DNA from: Fibrobacterota bacterium
GTDB lineage: Bacteria; Fibrobacterota; Chitinivibrionia; Chitinivibrionales; JANQEN01
NCBI GenBank assembly: GCA_030619215.1
Contig: JAUXBV010000271.1
Coordinates: 1 to 5,653 of the forward strand
Length of the DNA stretch: 5,653 nt
Reading direction: 5' to 3'
Shown here: in pieces, positions 1 to 5,193 of the stretch
Numbering within the stretch: the first letter of the stretch is position 1
How the letters are laid out: each line of letters opens with the position of its first letter
Notes under the pieces: model-generated
What the model saw: the letters and a program-made list of their open reading frames with translations, nothing else
Databases searched by the model: none
Told to the model about the DNA's origin: nothing
Program-made: the position numbers and the translations under genes

Positions 1-24
1 AATCTCAGGATCATTTATTACATT

Positions 25-642
25 ATGAAACCGTTAACCGAAGAACAGAGCCGGGTTTTATCATTTATCGTTCAGCAGCAGAAGGAGACAGGTGCGCCGC
101 CCACGGTGCGCGAGATCTGCTTTGCAATGGGTTATAAGAGTATTAACAATGCACGCCAGCACCTGCGCCTGATCGAGCGCAAGGGTCATATCCGGCTTGT
201 CAGGGGGAAGGCGCGGGGCATAGAGCTGCTTATTGACCTGCCGCGGGAGAGTGGCGATAATAAGATTGAAGTGCCTTTGGTGGGTGCTGTGGCAGCAGGC
301 AGGCCCATTACCGCAATCGAGAACCTTGAGGGACATATTACGCTCGACCGTAACCTGTTTCGGGGTGAGGGGCTGTTTACCCTGCGTATCAAGGGTGACA
401 GTATGAGAGGTATCGGTATTCTGGACGGGGATATCGTTATTGTGCAGCAGCAGAGCACAGCGGATAACGGGGAGATCGTGGTTGCGATCATTGAAGGTGA
501 GGCCACGCTCAAGCGCTATATAAAAGAGAATGATCATATAATTTTACGTGCTGAAAATCCGGAGTATGAAGACATTGTTGTTTCGTCCGATCGGAATATC
601 TGGATTGCAGGGAAAATGGTGGGAATGATGAGAAAGTGCTAG
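25..642 (+). CDS. lexA: LexA SOS repressor (S24 self-cleaving family)
   Basis: Complete LexA of 205 residues, close to the usual 200-240. The N-terminal winged helix-turn-helix (about residues 1-65) contains PPTVREI and a recognition-helix region SINNARQHLRLIERKG, the layout of LexA DNA-binding domains. The C-terminal S24 domain has the self-cleavage site VAAGRP (Ala91-Gly92), the nucleophile Ser126 in KGDSM, and the general base Lys163 in ATLKRY, so autoproteolysis stimulated by RecA filaments should be intact. By family knowledge it represses DNA-damage genes and usually itself. Only 24 bases precede the ATG, with no strong ribosome site and no operator seen, so autoregulation cannot be judged. 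The altered recognition helix relative to E. coli LexA suggests a different operator. Identity is near certain; the target set is inference from the damage-tolerance genes downstream. Confidence 0.96.
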   Translation: MKPLTEEQSRVLSFIVQQQKETGAPPTVREICFAMGYKSINNARQHLRLIERKGHIRLVRGKARGIELLIDLPRESGDNKIEVPLVGAVAAGRPITAIENLEGHITLDRNLFRGEGLFTLRIKGDSMRGIGILDGDIVIVQQQSTADNGEIVVAIIEGEATLKRYIKENDHIILRAENPEYEDIVVSSDRNIWIAGKMVGMMRKC

Positions 643-653
643 GAGAATGGAAA

Positions 654-685
654 TAATGGTCAATGGCCAATTGTTAATGGTCAAT
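654..685. repeat. Short direct repeat TAATGGTCAAT in lexA downstream spacer
   Basis: The 11-mer TAATGGTCAAT occurs at 654-664 and again at 675-685, offset by 21 bases. Between them lies a near-palindromic CAATGGCCAATTG. The sequence resembles the GTTAACAG-type repeats at 2488-2515. It probably belongs to low-complexity intergenic repeats and not to an operator, although two helical-turn-spaced copies could bind a protein. Confidence 0.4.
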
Positions 686-687
686 TT

Positions 688-719
688 TAATGCAGTAGCC
701 CGACCGTACTCGGAGGGCT
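688..719. repeat. Interspersed repeat copy 1 with imperfect hairpin
   Basis: Bases 688-707 match 3538-3557 at 19 of 20 positions (core GTAGCCCGACCGT). Here the repeat continues into an imperfect hairpin: AGCCC (697-701) pairs with GGGCT (715-719), and CCG (704-706) with CGG (711-713), around a TACT loop. It lies between lexA and the GyrI/TEX264-like gene. There is no T tract, so it is not a standard terminator. The shared core marks it as a dispersed repeat or shared regulatory element. Confidence 0.6.
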
Positions 720-743
720 TAACTCTAAAGAAGGGAAATTTTT

Positions 744-1385
744 ATGAAAGTTGTTGGGGTTATCGCCGGCGTTGTTATTGTCCTAATTCTAATATTTTTA
801 GGGTATTACGGTCTTTTTGCCAAAATTACGATTGAAGAAAAGAGCCTTGATTCGTTCCGGATGGTGTATCAGAAGCATGTAGGCGAATATAAAGGCGTTG
901 GGCCTGTTATGGACGCGATTTATACCGACCTGAGGGATAATTACTCCATATCTGCAACGAAAGGGTTTGGGGTCTACTACGATAACCCCAGGGAGGTGCC
1001 CAAGGAGAAGTGCCGGAGCATTGCAGGCTGTATCCTGGAAAATGCTGAGCCTGGCAGGATTGATGAGCTTAAGGAGAAATATTTTGTACGGGAGTATCCC
1101 GCTTCCAGCGTTATTACTGCAGAGTTTCCATTCAAGGGAACATTGTCCATAATTATCGGCATTTTCAAGGTCTATCCGAAACTGGGTAAATATATAAAAG
1201 AAAAGGGATATGAGTCCCGCCCCATGTTCGAGATCTATGATACGCCGGCAAAGAAGACAGTTTATGGCATGTCCACAAATTTAGATGTTGAGCTGTTTGA
1301 TTCGTTTCTGGAGAAGCAGGTTGAGGCGGTTATAGAAGAAGAGACAGAGGGGCTTGATACTGCTGAGGTTATGGAAGAAGAGTAA
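744..1385 (+). CDS. Membrane-anchored GyrI-like domain protein resembling eukaryotic TEX264
   Basis: A 213-residue protein with an N-terminal hydrophobic anchor (about residues 4-23, VVGVIAGVVIVLILIFLG). A GyrI-like (SHS2-fold) domain follows at about 28-180, then a very acidic tail (about 195-213). From memory, human TEX264 has the same order and shared blocks: a single N-terminal membrane segment, KxHxGxY (here KHVGEY, 44-49), VYYDNPxxVPxxKCR (77-91), a GxIL block, an FP-rich strand ending in ITAEFPF, and YIKE...EIY (150-165). TEX264 is an ER-phagy receptor and a p97/SPRTN cofactor in DNA-protein crosslink repair; GyrI-type domains bind small molecules or DNA gyrase. Here the domain probably faces the cytoplasm or periplasm from the inner membrane; the role is unknown. 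The ATG has an AAGGGA site 7 bases upstream. It lies 101 bases after lexA on the same strand, possibly co-transcribed. Confidence 0.85.
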   Translation: MKVVGVIAGVVIVLILIFLGYYGLFAKITIEEKSLDSFRMVYQKHVGEYKGVGPVMDAIYTDLRDNYSISATKGFGVYYDNPREVPKEKCRSIAGCILENAEPGRIDELKEKYFVREYPASSVITAEFPFKGTLSIIIGIFKVYPKLGKYIKEKGYESRPMFEIYDTPAKKTVYGMSTNLDVELFDSFLEKQVEAVIEEETEGLDTAEVMEEE

Positions 1386-1410
1386 TAAATAAAAAAATAG
1401 AAAGATTTTT

Positions 1411-1431
1411 AGGAGGGGGATGTTTCCTCCT
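1411..1431. promoter_or_regulatory. Hairpin AGGAGG/CCTCCT after the TEX264-like gene
   Basis: AGGAGG (1411-1416) is perfectly complementary to CCTCCT (1426-1431) around a 9-base loop, 25 bases after the stop codon of the TEX264-like gene. No T run follows on the plus strand, and no clear one on the minus strand, so intrinsic termination is weakly supported. The left arm is also a strong Shine-Dalgarno sequence for an ATG at 1420, so the hairpin could mask that site. Confidence 0.4.
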
Positions 1432-1470
1432 GAGTTGGAGCTAAGCTTTGTCCCGAATAAATGGCTGTAA
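1420..1470 (+). CDS. Possible 16-residue small ORF
   Basis: ATG at 1420 follows AGGAGGGGG directly and opens a 16-codon frame (MFPPELELSFVPNKWL) ending in TAA at 1468-1470. The ribosome site is excellent in sequence but close to the start, and it pairs with codons 3-4 of the same frame. I recognise no family. It may be a real small peptide, a gene remnant, or chance. Offered only as a candidate. Confidence 0.15.
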   Translation: MFPPELELSFVPNKWL

Positions 1471-1521
1471 GCGAATAGGTATGGCGCGGATTAAAAAATA
1501 TGAGCGAAATAGAAGGTTTCA

Positions 1522-1544
1522 TGTGTTATTTAACAATCAACACA
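1522..1544. promoter_or_regulatory. Perfect 6-bp inverted repeat upstream of exported-protein gene
   Basis: TGTGTT (1522-1527) and AACACA (1539-1544) are perfect inverted repeats separated by 11 AT-rich bases, 45 bases before the ATG at 1590. Position and symmetry fit an operator, and a hairpin is equally possible. I could not match it to a known LexA box type, and no convincing -35/-10 pair is visible around it. Confidence 0.3.
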
Positions 1545-1589
1545 GTGTAGCTTTTGAGTAAAAAAGTGCATAATTTTACGTGAGGTATT

Positions 1590-2168
1590 ATGGTTAAAAA
1601 AAACATTTTTGTTTTTACTATCGGTTTGCTGGTTACCGGCGCACAGGCTGACATTGCTTTTACCAATGTCTCGCCAGTTCAATTTTCGCTGGAGCCGGTT
1701 GCCAGCGTCGAAAGAAAGATTGGTGATACTCGTTTAAACGGTTTGTTCTGGGGTGGACTTGCTGTGATTGTAACTCCTGGTATTGTAGACGATCACAGGC
1801 CGGTCTTCGGTCTTGAATTTGGTCCGGAAATCAGATGTTATCCATTAAAAAAAGAGATATTTTGCCTGTCACTCTATTCCGGTTTTGCTGCTATGTTAGT
1901 ACACTACGGTTCCAGGTCGGCGCCAGAGCCTGGAGTATCATATGAAAGCAGTGAATATCGTCTCAATGCCGGTTTTACTACAGGCATTAAATCATCCCTG
2001 AAATTAAAAATATGCAGATTTTTGTCCTATGAACCATATTTCAGTTTGTCCGCATCAGCTTACAGTTCATATTCTTACGAAGAACATGAATTTTTATCGA
2101 CAGAAACAGGAAATGCGCTTGGGATGTATTTAATAACAATCGGCAATAGAATTGTATTTGAATTATAA
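1590..2168 (+). CDS. Exported, probable outer-membrane beta-barrel protein of unknown function
   Basis: A 192-residue protein not recognised as a named family. The N-terminus (MVKKNIFVFTIGLLVTGAQA/D) is a typical Sec signal peptide, with cleavage expected after about residue 20. The mature part is made of alternating polar/hydrophobic stretches rich in Gly, Tyr, Phe and Ser, such as VFGLEFGPEIRCYPL, YRLNAGFTTGIKSSLKL and YEPYFSLSASAYSSYSY, and it ends in a strand GNRIVFEL. This fits a small outer-membrane beta-barrel or a beta-rich periplasmic protein. Two cysteines (in RCYPL and FCLSL) lie in neighbouring strands and could form a disulfide. ATG is preceded by TGAGGT at 1581-1586. It looks more AT-rich than the neighbouring DUF72 and polymerase genes. 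It ends one codon before a radical-SAM gene remnant in the same frame, so it may have arrived with a rearrangement. Confidence 0.6.
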   Translation: MVKKNIFVFTIGLLVTGAQADIAFTNVSPVQFSLEPVASVERKIGDTRLNGLFWGGLAVIVTPGIVDDHRPVFGLEFGPEIRCYPLKKEIFCLSLYSGFAAMLVHYGSRSAPEPGVSYESSEYRLNAGFTTGIKSSLKLKICRFLSYEPYFSLSASAYSSYSYEEHEFLSTETGNALGMYLITIGNRIVFEL

Positions 2169-2171
2169 ATA

Positions 2172-2492
2172 TTGCCCTTACCGTATCATGCAGACTGGCT
2201 GCTGAGGAAATACGGTTTTTCCGCAGGGGAGGTGCCACTGGGATGTGACGGCAATTTATCACTGACGACCGATCCCAAAGAAGCCTGGGCACAGCTTCAC
2301 CCGGAGTTTTTCCCGGTGAACATCAACCGGGCGTCGAAATGGGACCTGCTTCGCGTTCCAGGGCTTGGGCCCATAATGGTGAACCGGATCATTAAACAGA
2401 GGAAAAATGGGTGTAACATACGAAAAATGAGTGAGTTGGGGAAGATGAACAAGAGGCTGGTTAAGGCGGGGAGATATGTTAAATACAGTTAA
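2172..2492 (+). pseudogene. C-terminal remnant of radical-SAM DNA modification/repair protein (TIGR03916-type)
   Basis: About 106 codons match, by recall, the C-terminal end of the 'putative DNA modification/repair radical SAM protein' family, which is usually around 400 residues and is genetically linked to a uracil-DNA-glycosylase-like partner. Diagnostic blocks are HADWLLRKYGF, DPKEAWAQLHPEFFPVNINRA, and a helix-hairpin-helix DNA-binding element LLRVPGLGPIMVNRII (59-74). The radical-SAM barrel with its CxxxCxxC cluster motif is wholly absent. The frame has no ATG (only TTG at 2172) and no ribosome site. It begins one codon after the in-frame stop of the preceding gene. Its stop lies in the first unit of a GTTAA-type repeat at 2488, so the end may be altered too. 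I call it a 5'-deleted pseudogene; a stand-alone HhH protein is a less likely alternative. Confidence 0.75.
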
Positions 2493-2515
2493 AAGTTAAC
2501 GGTTAACAGTTAACA
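2485..2515. repeat. Tandem GTTAACA heptamers; left arm of an inverted repeat
   Basis: Four heptamers in a row: GTTAAAA (2488), GTTAACG (2495), GTTAACA (2502), GTTAACA (2509). The segment 2485-2502 is the inverted counterpart of 2731-2748, with 16 of 18 bases complementary. The two arms enclose the S23-like gene fragment. GTTAAC is itself a palindrome. Confidence 0.75.
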
Positions 2516-2546
2516 GCAAGACAAAAAATTGGAATTGGAGGTTTTT

Positions 2547-2744
2547 ATGAGTTCGTCATTTGAGGACTTGGAAGTCTGGAAGAGATCTTGTAGATTAGCA
2601 GTTTTACTTTATAAGTCATTGAAAGAGTCTCGGGAATACAGCTTTAAAGATCAGATGTTTAGAGCTGCTGTGTCGATAGCTTCAAATATTGCTGAAGGCA
2701 GGGAAATAAACATCATATCAGGCACAGACGCTGTTAACTTTTAA
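2547..2744 (+). pseudogene. Truncated four-helix-bundle protein (S23/IVP-like)
   Basis: The 65-residue product begins SSFEDLEVWKRSCRLAVLLYKSL and continues YSFKDQMFRAAVSIASNIAEG, the signature first half of the four-helix-bundle family that includes proteins encoded in intervening sequences of bacterial 23S rRNA and the accessory Avd proteins of diversity-generating elements. Family members are usually about 115-125 residues; here the similarity stops after AEGRE, just before the expected KEFIRFL-type third helix, and a 15-residue unrelated tail follows. The last codons (VNF-stop) are read from the inverted repeat at 2731-2748. ATG at 2547 has GGAGG five bases upstream; I prefer it to TTG at 2529. 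Probably an internally deleted, non-functional copy, though the initiation signals are intact. Confidence 0.75.
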
Positions 2745-2748
2745 CCGT
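2731..2748. repeat. Right arm of inverted repeat around the S23-like fragment
   Basis: CTGTTAACTTTTAACCGT, whose reverse complement matches 2485-2502 at 16 of 18 positions. Together the arms could bring the 2485-2748 segment into a stem with the truncated gene in the loop. This arm supplies the stop codon of that gene and lies 15 bases before the DUF72 start. Confidence 0.7.
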
Positions 2749-2763
2749 CTTTTAGGATTTATT

Positions 2764-3540
2764 ATGGCAAACATACTCATCGGTACCAGCGGTTTCTCGT
2801 ACAAAGACTGGGTAGGCCCGGTGTATCCTCCGGGTACGCCTGCGAAAAACTACCTGCCCTTGTATGCAAAAGAGTTCTCTTTCACGGAGCTCAATTTTTC
2901 CTATTACCGCCGGCCTGACCCGCGAACCATGGAGCGTATGGTATATGCAACCGGGGATGATTTCATGTTTGCGGTGAAAGCGCATCAGAGCATAACTCAC
3001 GAAATATCAGATAGTTTCAGCGATGATGTGAAGTTGTTTAAACAGGGGATAGAGCCGCTGATTCAGGCATCGAAGCTGGCAGCGATACTGATCCAGTTCC
3101 CCTACAGCTTTCACTACACTGCGGAATCGAGGAAGCATCTGCTTGCAGTGTGTGAGGGGTTTGCAGGCTTGCCGGCTGCTGTGGAGTTTCGCAACAGCGA
3201 ATGGCAGCGTGGCTCCGTGTACAAAGGGCTTGCGGGGCATAACATTAGCTTTGTGAATGTTGACGAGCCTGATCTCAAAGGTTTGCCGAAACCCACTGAT
3301 ATTGTCACGTCAAACATCGCCTATGCCAGGTTTCACGGCAGGAATGCAAAGCAGTGGTGGACAGGGGATAATGCAAGCAGGTACGATTACCTGTACTCCG
3401 ATGAGGAGCTCTCAGAATGGATACCCCGGATAAATGCAATGGCAGAGAAATGCGCGAAAGTGATAGTTGCATTCAACAACCACTGGAGGGGGCAGGCTGT
3501 GACGAATGCAAAACGAGTTAGAGAGATGCTAAAACACTAA
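2764..3540 (+). CDS. DUF72 family protein (YecE-like TIM barrel)
   Basis: A complete 258-residue DUF72 protein, the normal family length. Family marks are visible in order: IGTSGFSYKDWVGPVYP (6-22), TELNFSYYR (41-49), the strand FMFAVKAHQ (68-75), AILIQFPYSF (108-117), AVEFRNSEW (139-147), YARFHGRN (187-194), YDYLYSDEEL (208-217) and VAFNNHWRGQAVTNA (235-249). The conserved E141, R143, R189, H191, N238, N239 and H240 line the presumed pocket of the TIM-barrel fold. The biochemical function of the family is not established. ATG is preceded by AGGA at 2754-2757 with good spacing. The gene reads toward the ImuB-like polymerase, 164 bases away, and lies between DNA-repair-type genes, so a link to nucleic acid metabolism is possible but inferred. 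Confidence 0.93.
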   Translation: MANILIGTSGFSYKDWVGPVYPPGTPAKNYLPLYAKEFSFTELNFSYYRRPDPRTMERMVYATGDDFMFAVKAHQSITHEISDSFSDDVKLFKQGIEPLIQASKLAAILIQFPYSFHYTAESRKHLLAVCEGFAGLPAAVEFRNSEWQRGSVYKGLAGHNISFVNVDEPDLKGLPKPTDIVTSNIAYARFHGRNAKQWWTGDNASRYDYLYSDEELSEWIPRINAMAEKCAKVIVAFNNHWRGQAVTNAKRVREMLKH

Positions 3541-3557
3541 TGCCGTAGCCCGACCGT
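3538..3557. repeat. Interspersed repeat copy 2, overlapping the DUF72 stop codon
   Basis: Matches 688-707 at 19 of 20 positions. The repeat begins with the TAA of the DUF72 gene and continues TGCCGTAGCCCGACCGT. Unlike copy 1 it lacks the complementary right half (GGAGGGCT); a different hairpin-bearing repeat (3566 onward) follows it. Confidence 0.65.
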
Positions 3558-3565
3558 TTATACCC

Positions 3566-3637
3566 GGTTCCGTAGGAACGAAATATTTATAGAAAACACA
3601 ATACACACAGTATAACCAGTCCCGTAGGGACGAAATA
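3566..3637. repeat. Two copies of a hairpin repeat with compensatory stem change
   Basis: Copy A has stem GTTCC (3567-3571)/GGAAC (3575-3579) around a GTA loop and is followed by GAAATATTTATAG. Copy B, 52 bases on, has GTCCC (3619-3623)/GGGAC (3627-3631) around the same GTA loop and is followed by GAAATAAAA. The one stem difference (T to C) is matched by A to G on the other arm, so pairing is kept. This suggests the hairpin is what is conserved. I believe similar elements recur in other bacterial genomes. No T tract, so not a standard terminator. Confidence 0.65.
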
Positions 3638-3704
3638 AAAGAAATGAAATAAACCGAGGGCATGAGGGTAGGGCATCATAACAGAGAGAGCAATGTTTTG
3701 ATAC

Positions 3705-4868
3705 ATGGAACGCCATATACTACACATAAACATAGTAAATTTTTATATAGCGGTAGCCCAGGCGTTGAGCCCGAAACTGCGCTCATATCCGATTGCTGTG
3801 GCAACTGCAGGAGCGAACCGCAGGGCGATTATCGATATTTCGGAATGTGCGAGGCAGGCCGGACTGTACCGCGGCATGCTGCTCGACAATGCCAGGCGCA
3901 AATGCCCCGATTTGGTAGTGCTCGACCCTGCTCCCTATGCATACAGCCGTGCGCATAACGCACTTCTGTCAGAAGCGTCCCATTTTTCCCCGCTGGTGGA
4001 ATCTGCGGGGCCGGGCCATGTATTTATCGATCTCACCGGCACATCCCGCCTCTTCGGCAGGTCTATTGATATTGCTGATAAATTCCGCAGAGAGGTTAAA
4101 AGCAAATTCAACCTGGAGAATGCAACAGGGCTCAGCACCAATAAACTGGTGAGCAAGGTGGCAACACGGGTTATAAAACCTGCCGGTTTATGTACTGTGG
4201 TGGCTGGGTGTGAAGAGACCTTTATGGCGCCGTTGCCGATCCGGCTCCTGCCGGGCATAGATTACAAAATAATACAGCAGCTCCACCAGTTTAACTTACA
4301 TTATATCAATGAAATACACAGAATAGGGCAGGAACTGCTTTATCAGGCGGTGGGCAGTGCTGCGACCGATATCTACCGGTTCAGCAGGGGGATTGATACA
4401 GTACCGGTACGTGAACAGAAAGCCCCTGCGCCGTGTATAGAAGAAAGAAAGGTTCTGCGTGAGCAGACAAATGACAGCATGCTAATTCAAAGAGAGCTGT
4501 TTTGCCTTGTGGTTAATGCAGGCATCCGGCTCAGGAACATGGGGCTCGCTGCGGGAAGGCTGCATCTTACCATTACCTATTACGACGGGCTGCAATCCAG
4601 CCGCACTGTGACACTGCGCACGCCGTTAAATGGCGATTTGAGCCTTTTCGATCAATTCAAAAAAATGCTGGCTCTGATAAATACCCGGCGAATAAGGCTT
4701 TCGAGCATGGAGATCCGGCTCAAAGAGCTCTCATACCCCTACGGCCAGCTTGACCTTTTTGCGGATAACGAAAAGGAGCGGCAGCTTATGGAAGTGCTTG
4801 ATACTGTGAGAAATAAATATAGTCCTGATGTGGTGAAGTTTTGGAGGATTCCAGAGAAGTGTTTGTAG
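3705..4868 (+). CDS. Catalytically inactive Y-family DNA polymerase homologue (ImuB-like)
   Basis: 387 residues with Y-family layout: palm/fingers (1-170), thumb HhH region (175-235), little finger (about 245-350). The DinB metal motif HVDMDCFF is HINIVNFY (7-14), so the first Asp is Asn9. The second motif SLDEAYLD is GPGHVFID (102-109), so the catalytic Asp-Glu pair is Gly104-His105. All three metal ligands are lost, as in ImuB. Other signatures remain: CARQAGLYRGM (48-58) and GLSTNKLVSKVAT (142-154). Near the C-terminus QLDLF (348-352) matches the beta-clamp binding consensus QL(S/D)LF. ImuB acts as a clamp-bound hub that recruits the error-prone DnaE2 polymerase, which fits the DnaE-like gene that follows. 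The first usable ATG is 3705; an in-frame TGA lies just upstream, and the purine-rich AGAGAGAG site is rather distant. A distinct inactive-polymerase family is the alternative. Confidence 0.85.
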   Translation: MERHILHINIVNFYIAVAQALSPKLRSYPIAVATAGANRRAIIDISECARQAGLYRGMLLDNARRKCPDLVVLDPAPYAYSRAHNALLSEASHFSPLVESAGPGHVFIDLTGTSRLFGRSIDIADKFRREVKSKFNLENATGLSTNKLVSKVATRVIKPAGLCTVVAGCEETFMAPLPIRLLPGIDYKIIQQLHQFNLHYINEIHRIGQELLYQAVGSAATDIYRFSRGIDTVPVREQKAPAPCIEERKVLREQTNDSMLIQRELFCLVVNAGIRLRNMGLAAGRLHLTITYYDGLQSSRTVTLRTPLNGDLSLFDQFKKMLALINTRRIRLSSMEIRLKELSYPYGQLDLFADNEKERQLMEVLDTVRNKYSPDVVKFWRIPEKCL

Positions 4869-4895
4869 AAGCGGTATATGCGTGAATATGTATAT

Positions 4896-4969
4896 GTGTG
4901 AAAAAGATTTTATATGGGTATTCCTTTCAGTGGTGTTTACGAGAATACTCTCTTATATGTCATTCACAC
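4896..4969. promoter_or_regulatory. Nested inverted repeat, possible long RNA hairpin
   Basis: Outer arms GTGTGAA (4896-4902) and TTCACAC (4963-4969) are perfectly complementary. Inside, GGGTATTC (4916-4923) pairs with GAATACTC (4943-4950) with one G-T wobble, closing a 19-base loop. The two helices nest properly. It begins 28 bases after the ImuB-like stop; there is no T tract after it. It could be a 3' processing/stability structure or a protein site. Confidence 0.4.
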
Positions 4970-4989
4970 CTTTGGCGTACTATAGCCCA

Positions 4990-5026
4990 CGAAGGTGGCA
5001 GAATCCACCGATGAATCGGTACTTCG
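4990..5026. ncRNA. Possible three-way-junction RNA structure
   Basis: Closing helix CGAAG (4990-4994)/CTTCG (5022-5026) encloses two hairpins placed end to end: GTGG (4995-4998)/CCAC (5005-5008) with loop CAGAAT, and CGA (5009-5011)/TCG (5016-5018) with loop TGAA. Only GTA is left unpaired in the junction. A CCC-TTT-GGG mini-hairpin follows at 5027-5035. It does not read as a tRNA and matches no riboswitch I know. The helices are short, so chance is possible. Confidence 0.3.
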
Positions 5027-5069
5027 CCCTTTGGGGGAATCCATTTCTTAGAGCATTTTTCACATCTGG

Positions 5070-5089
5070 ATACCCGCCTGCGCGGGTAT
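5070..5089. repeat. GC-rich palindromic interspersed repeat
   Basis: ATACCCGC (5070-5077) and GCGGGTAT (5082-5089) form a perfect 8-bp stem with loop CTGC, flanked by CTGG and GACG. This is the common interspersed-repeat pattern TGGAT-x-CCCGC-loop-GCGGG-x-ATGACG seen, by my recall, in many bacterial genomes. No T tract follows, so Rho-independent termination is not supported. Confidence 0.7.
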
Positions 5090-5145
5090 GACGTTCAAAA
5101 GCTCATGTACACCAGTCAATTGGATACCCACAAATTTTATATACA

Positions 5146-5169
5146 CATCAACCCATCAACGCATTAACC
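5146..5169. repeat. Tandem octamer repeat CATCAACC x3
   Basis: CATCAACC (5146), CATCAACG (5154) and CATTAACC (5162) are consecutive octamers, followed by a degenerate fourth unit beginning CAT. It sits 25-48 bases before the ribosome site of the DnaE-like gene. It recalls the GTTAACA heptamers at 2488-2515 on the opposite strand. It is probably slippage-prone sequence. Confidence 0.5.
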
Positions 5170-5193
5170 CATATTCATAAATAAAAGAGGAAA

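Noticed and set aside
61..537. Long minus-strand open frames over lexA
   Set aside because: They lie wholly inside a clear LexA gene, resemble no family and have no ribosome site.
3567..3579. GTTCC-GTA-GGAAC as a LexA box
   Set aside because: The half-sites face the opposite way from the Gram-positive GAAC-N4-GTTC box, and the spacing does not fit the alphaproteobacterial GTTC-N7-GTTC box. The second copy changes the half-site to GTCCC, which argues for hairpin conservation.
3662..3958. 98-codon plus-strand frame over the start of the ImuB-like gene
   Set aside because: It is out of frame with the recognisable Y-family protein and shows no family features; it is a shadow frame.
4981..5050. 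Possible tRNA gene in the spacer
   Set aside because: There is no 7-bp acceptor stem, no GGTTCGAATCC-type T arm and no placeable anticodon arm.
5070..5089. Rho-independent terminator for the ImuB-like gene
   Set aside because: The stem is strong, but no T run follows on either strand and it is 200 bases past the stop; the interspersed-repeat explanation fits better.
4882..5091. 69-codon frame in the spacer before the DnaE-like gene
   Set aside because: It reads through palindromes and repeats, has no ribosome site and has no recognisable similarity.
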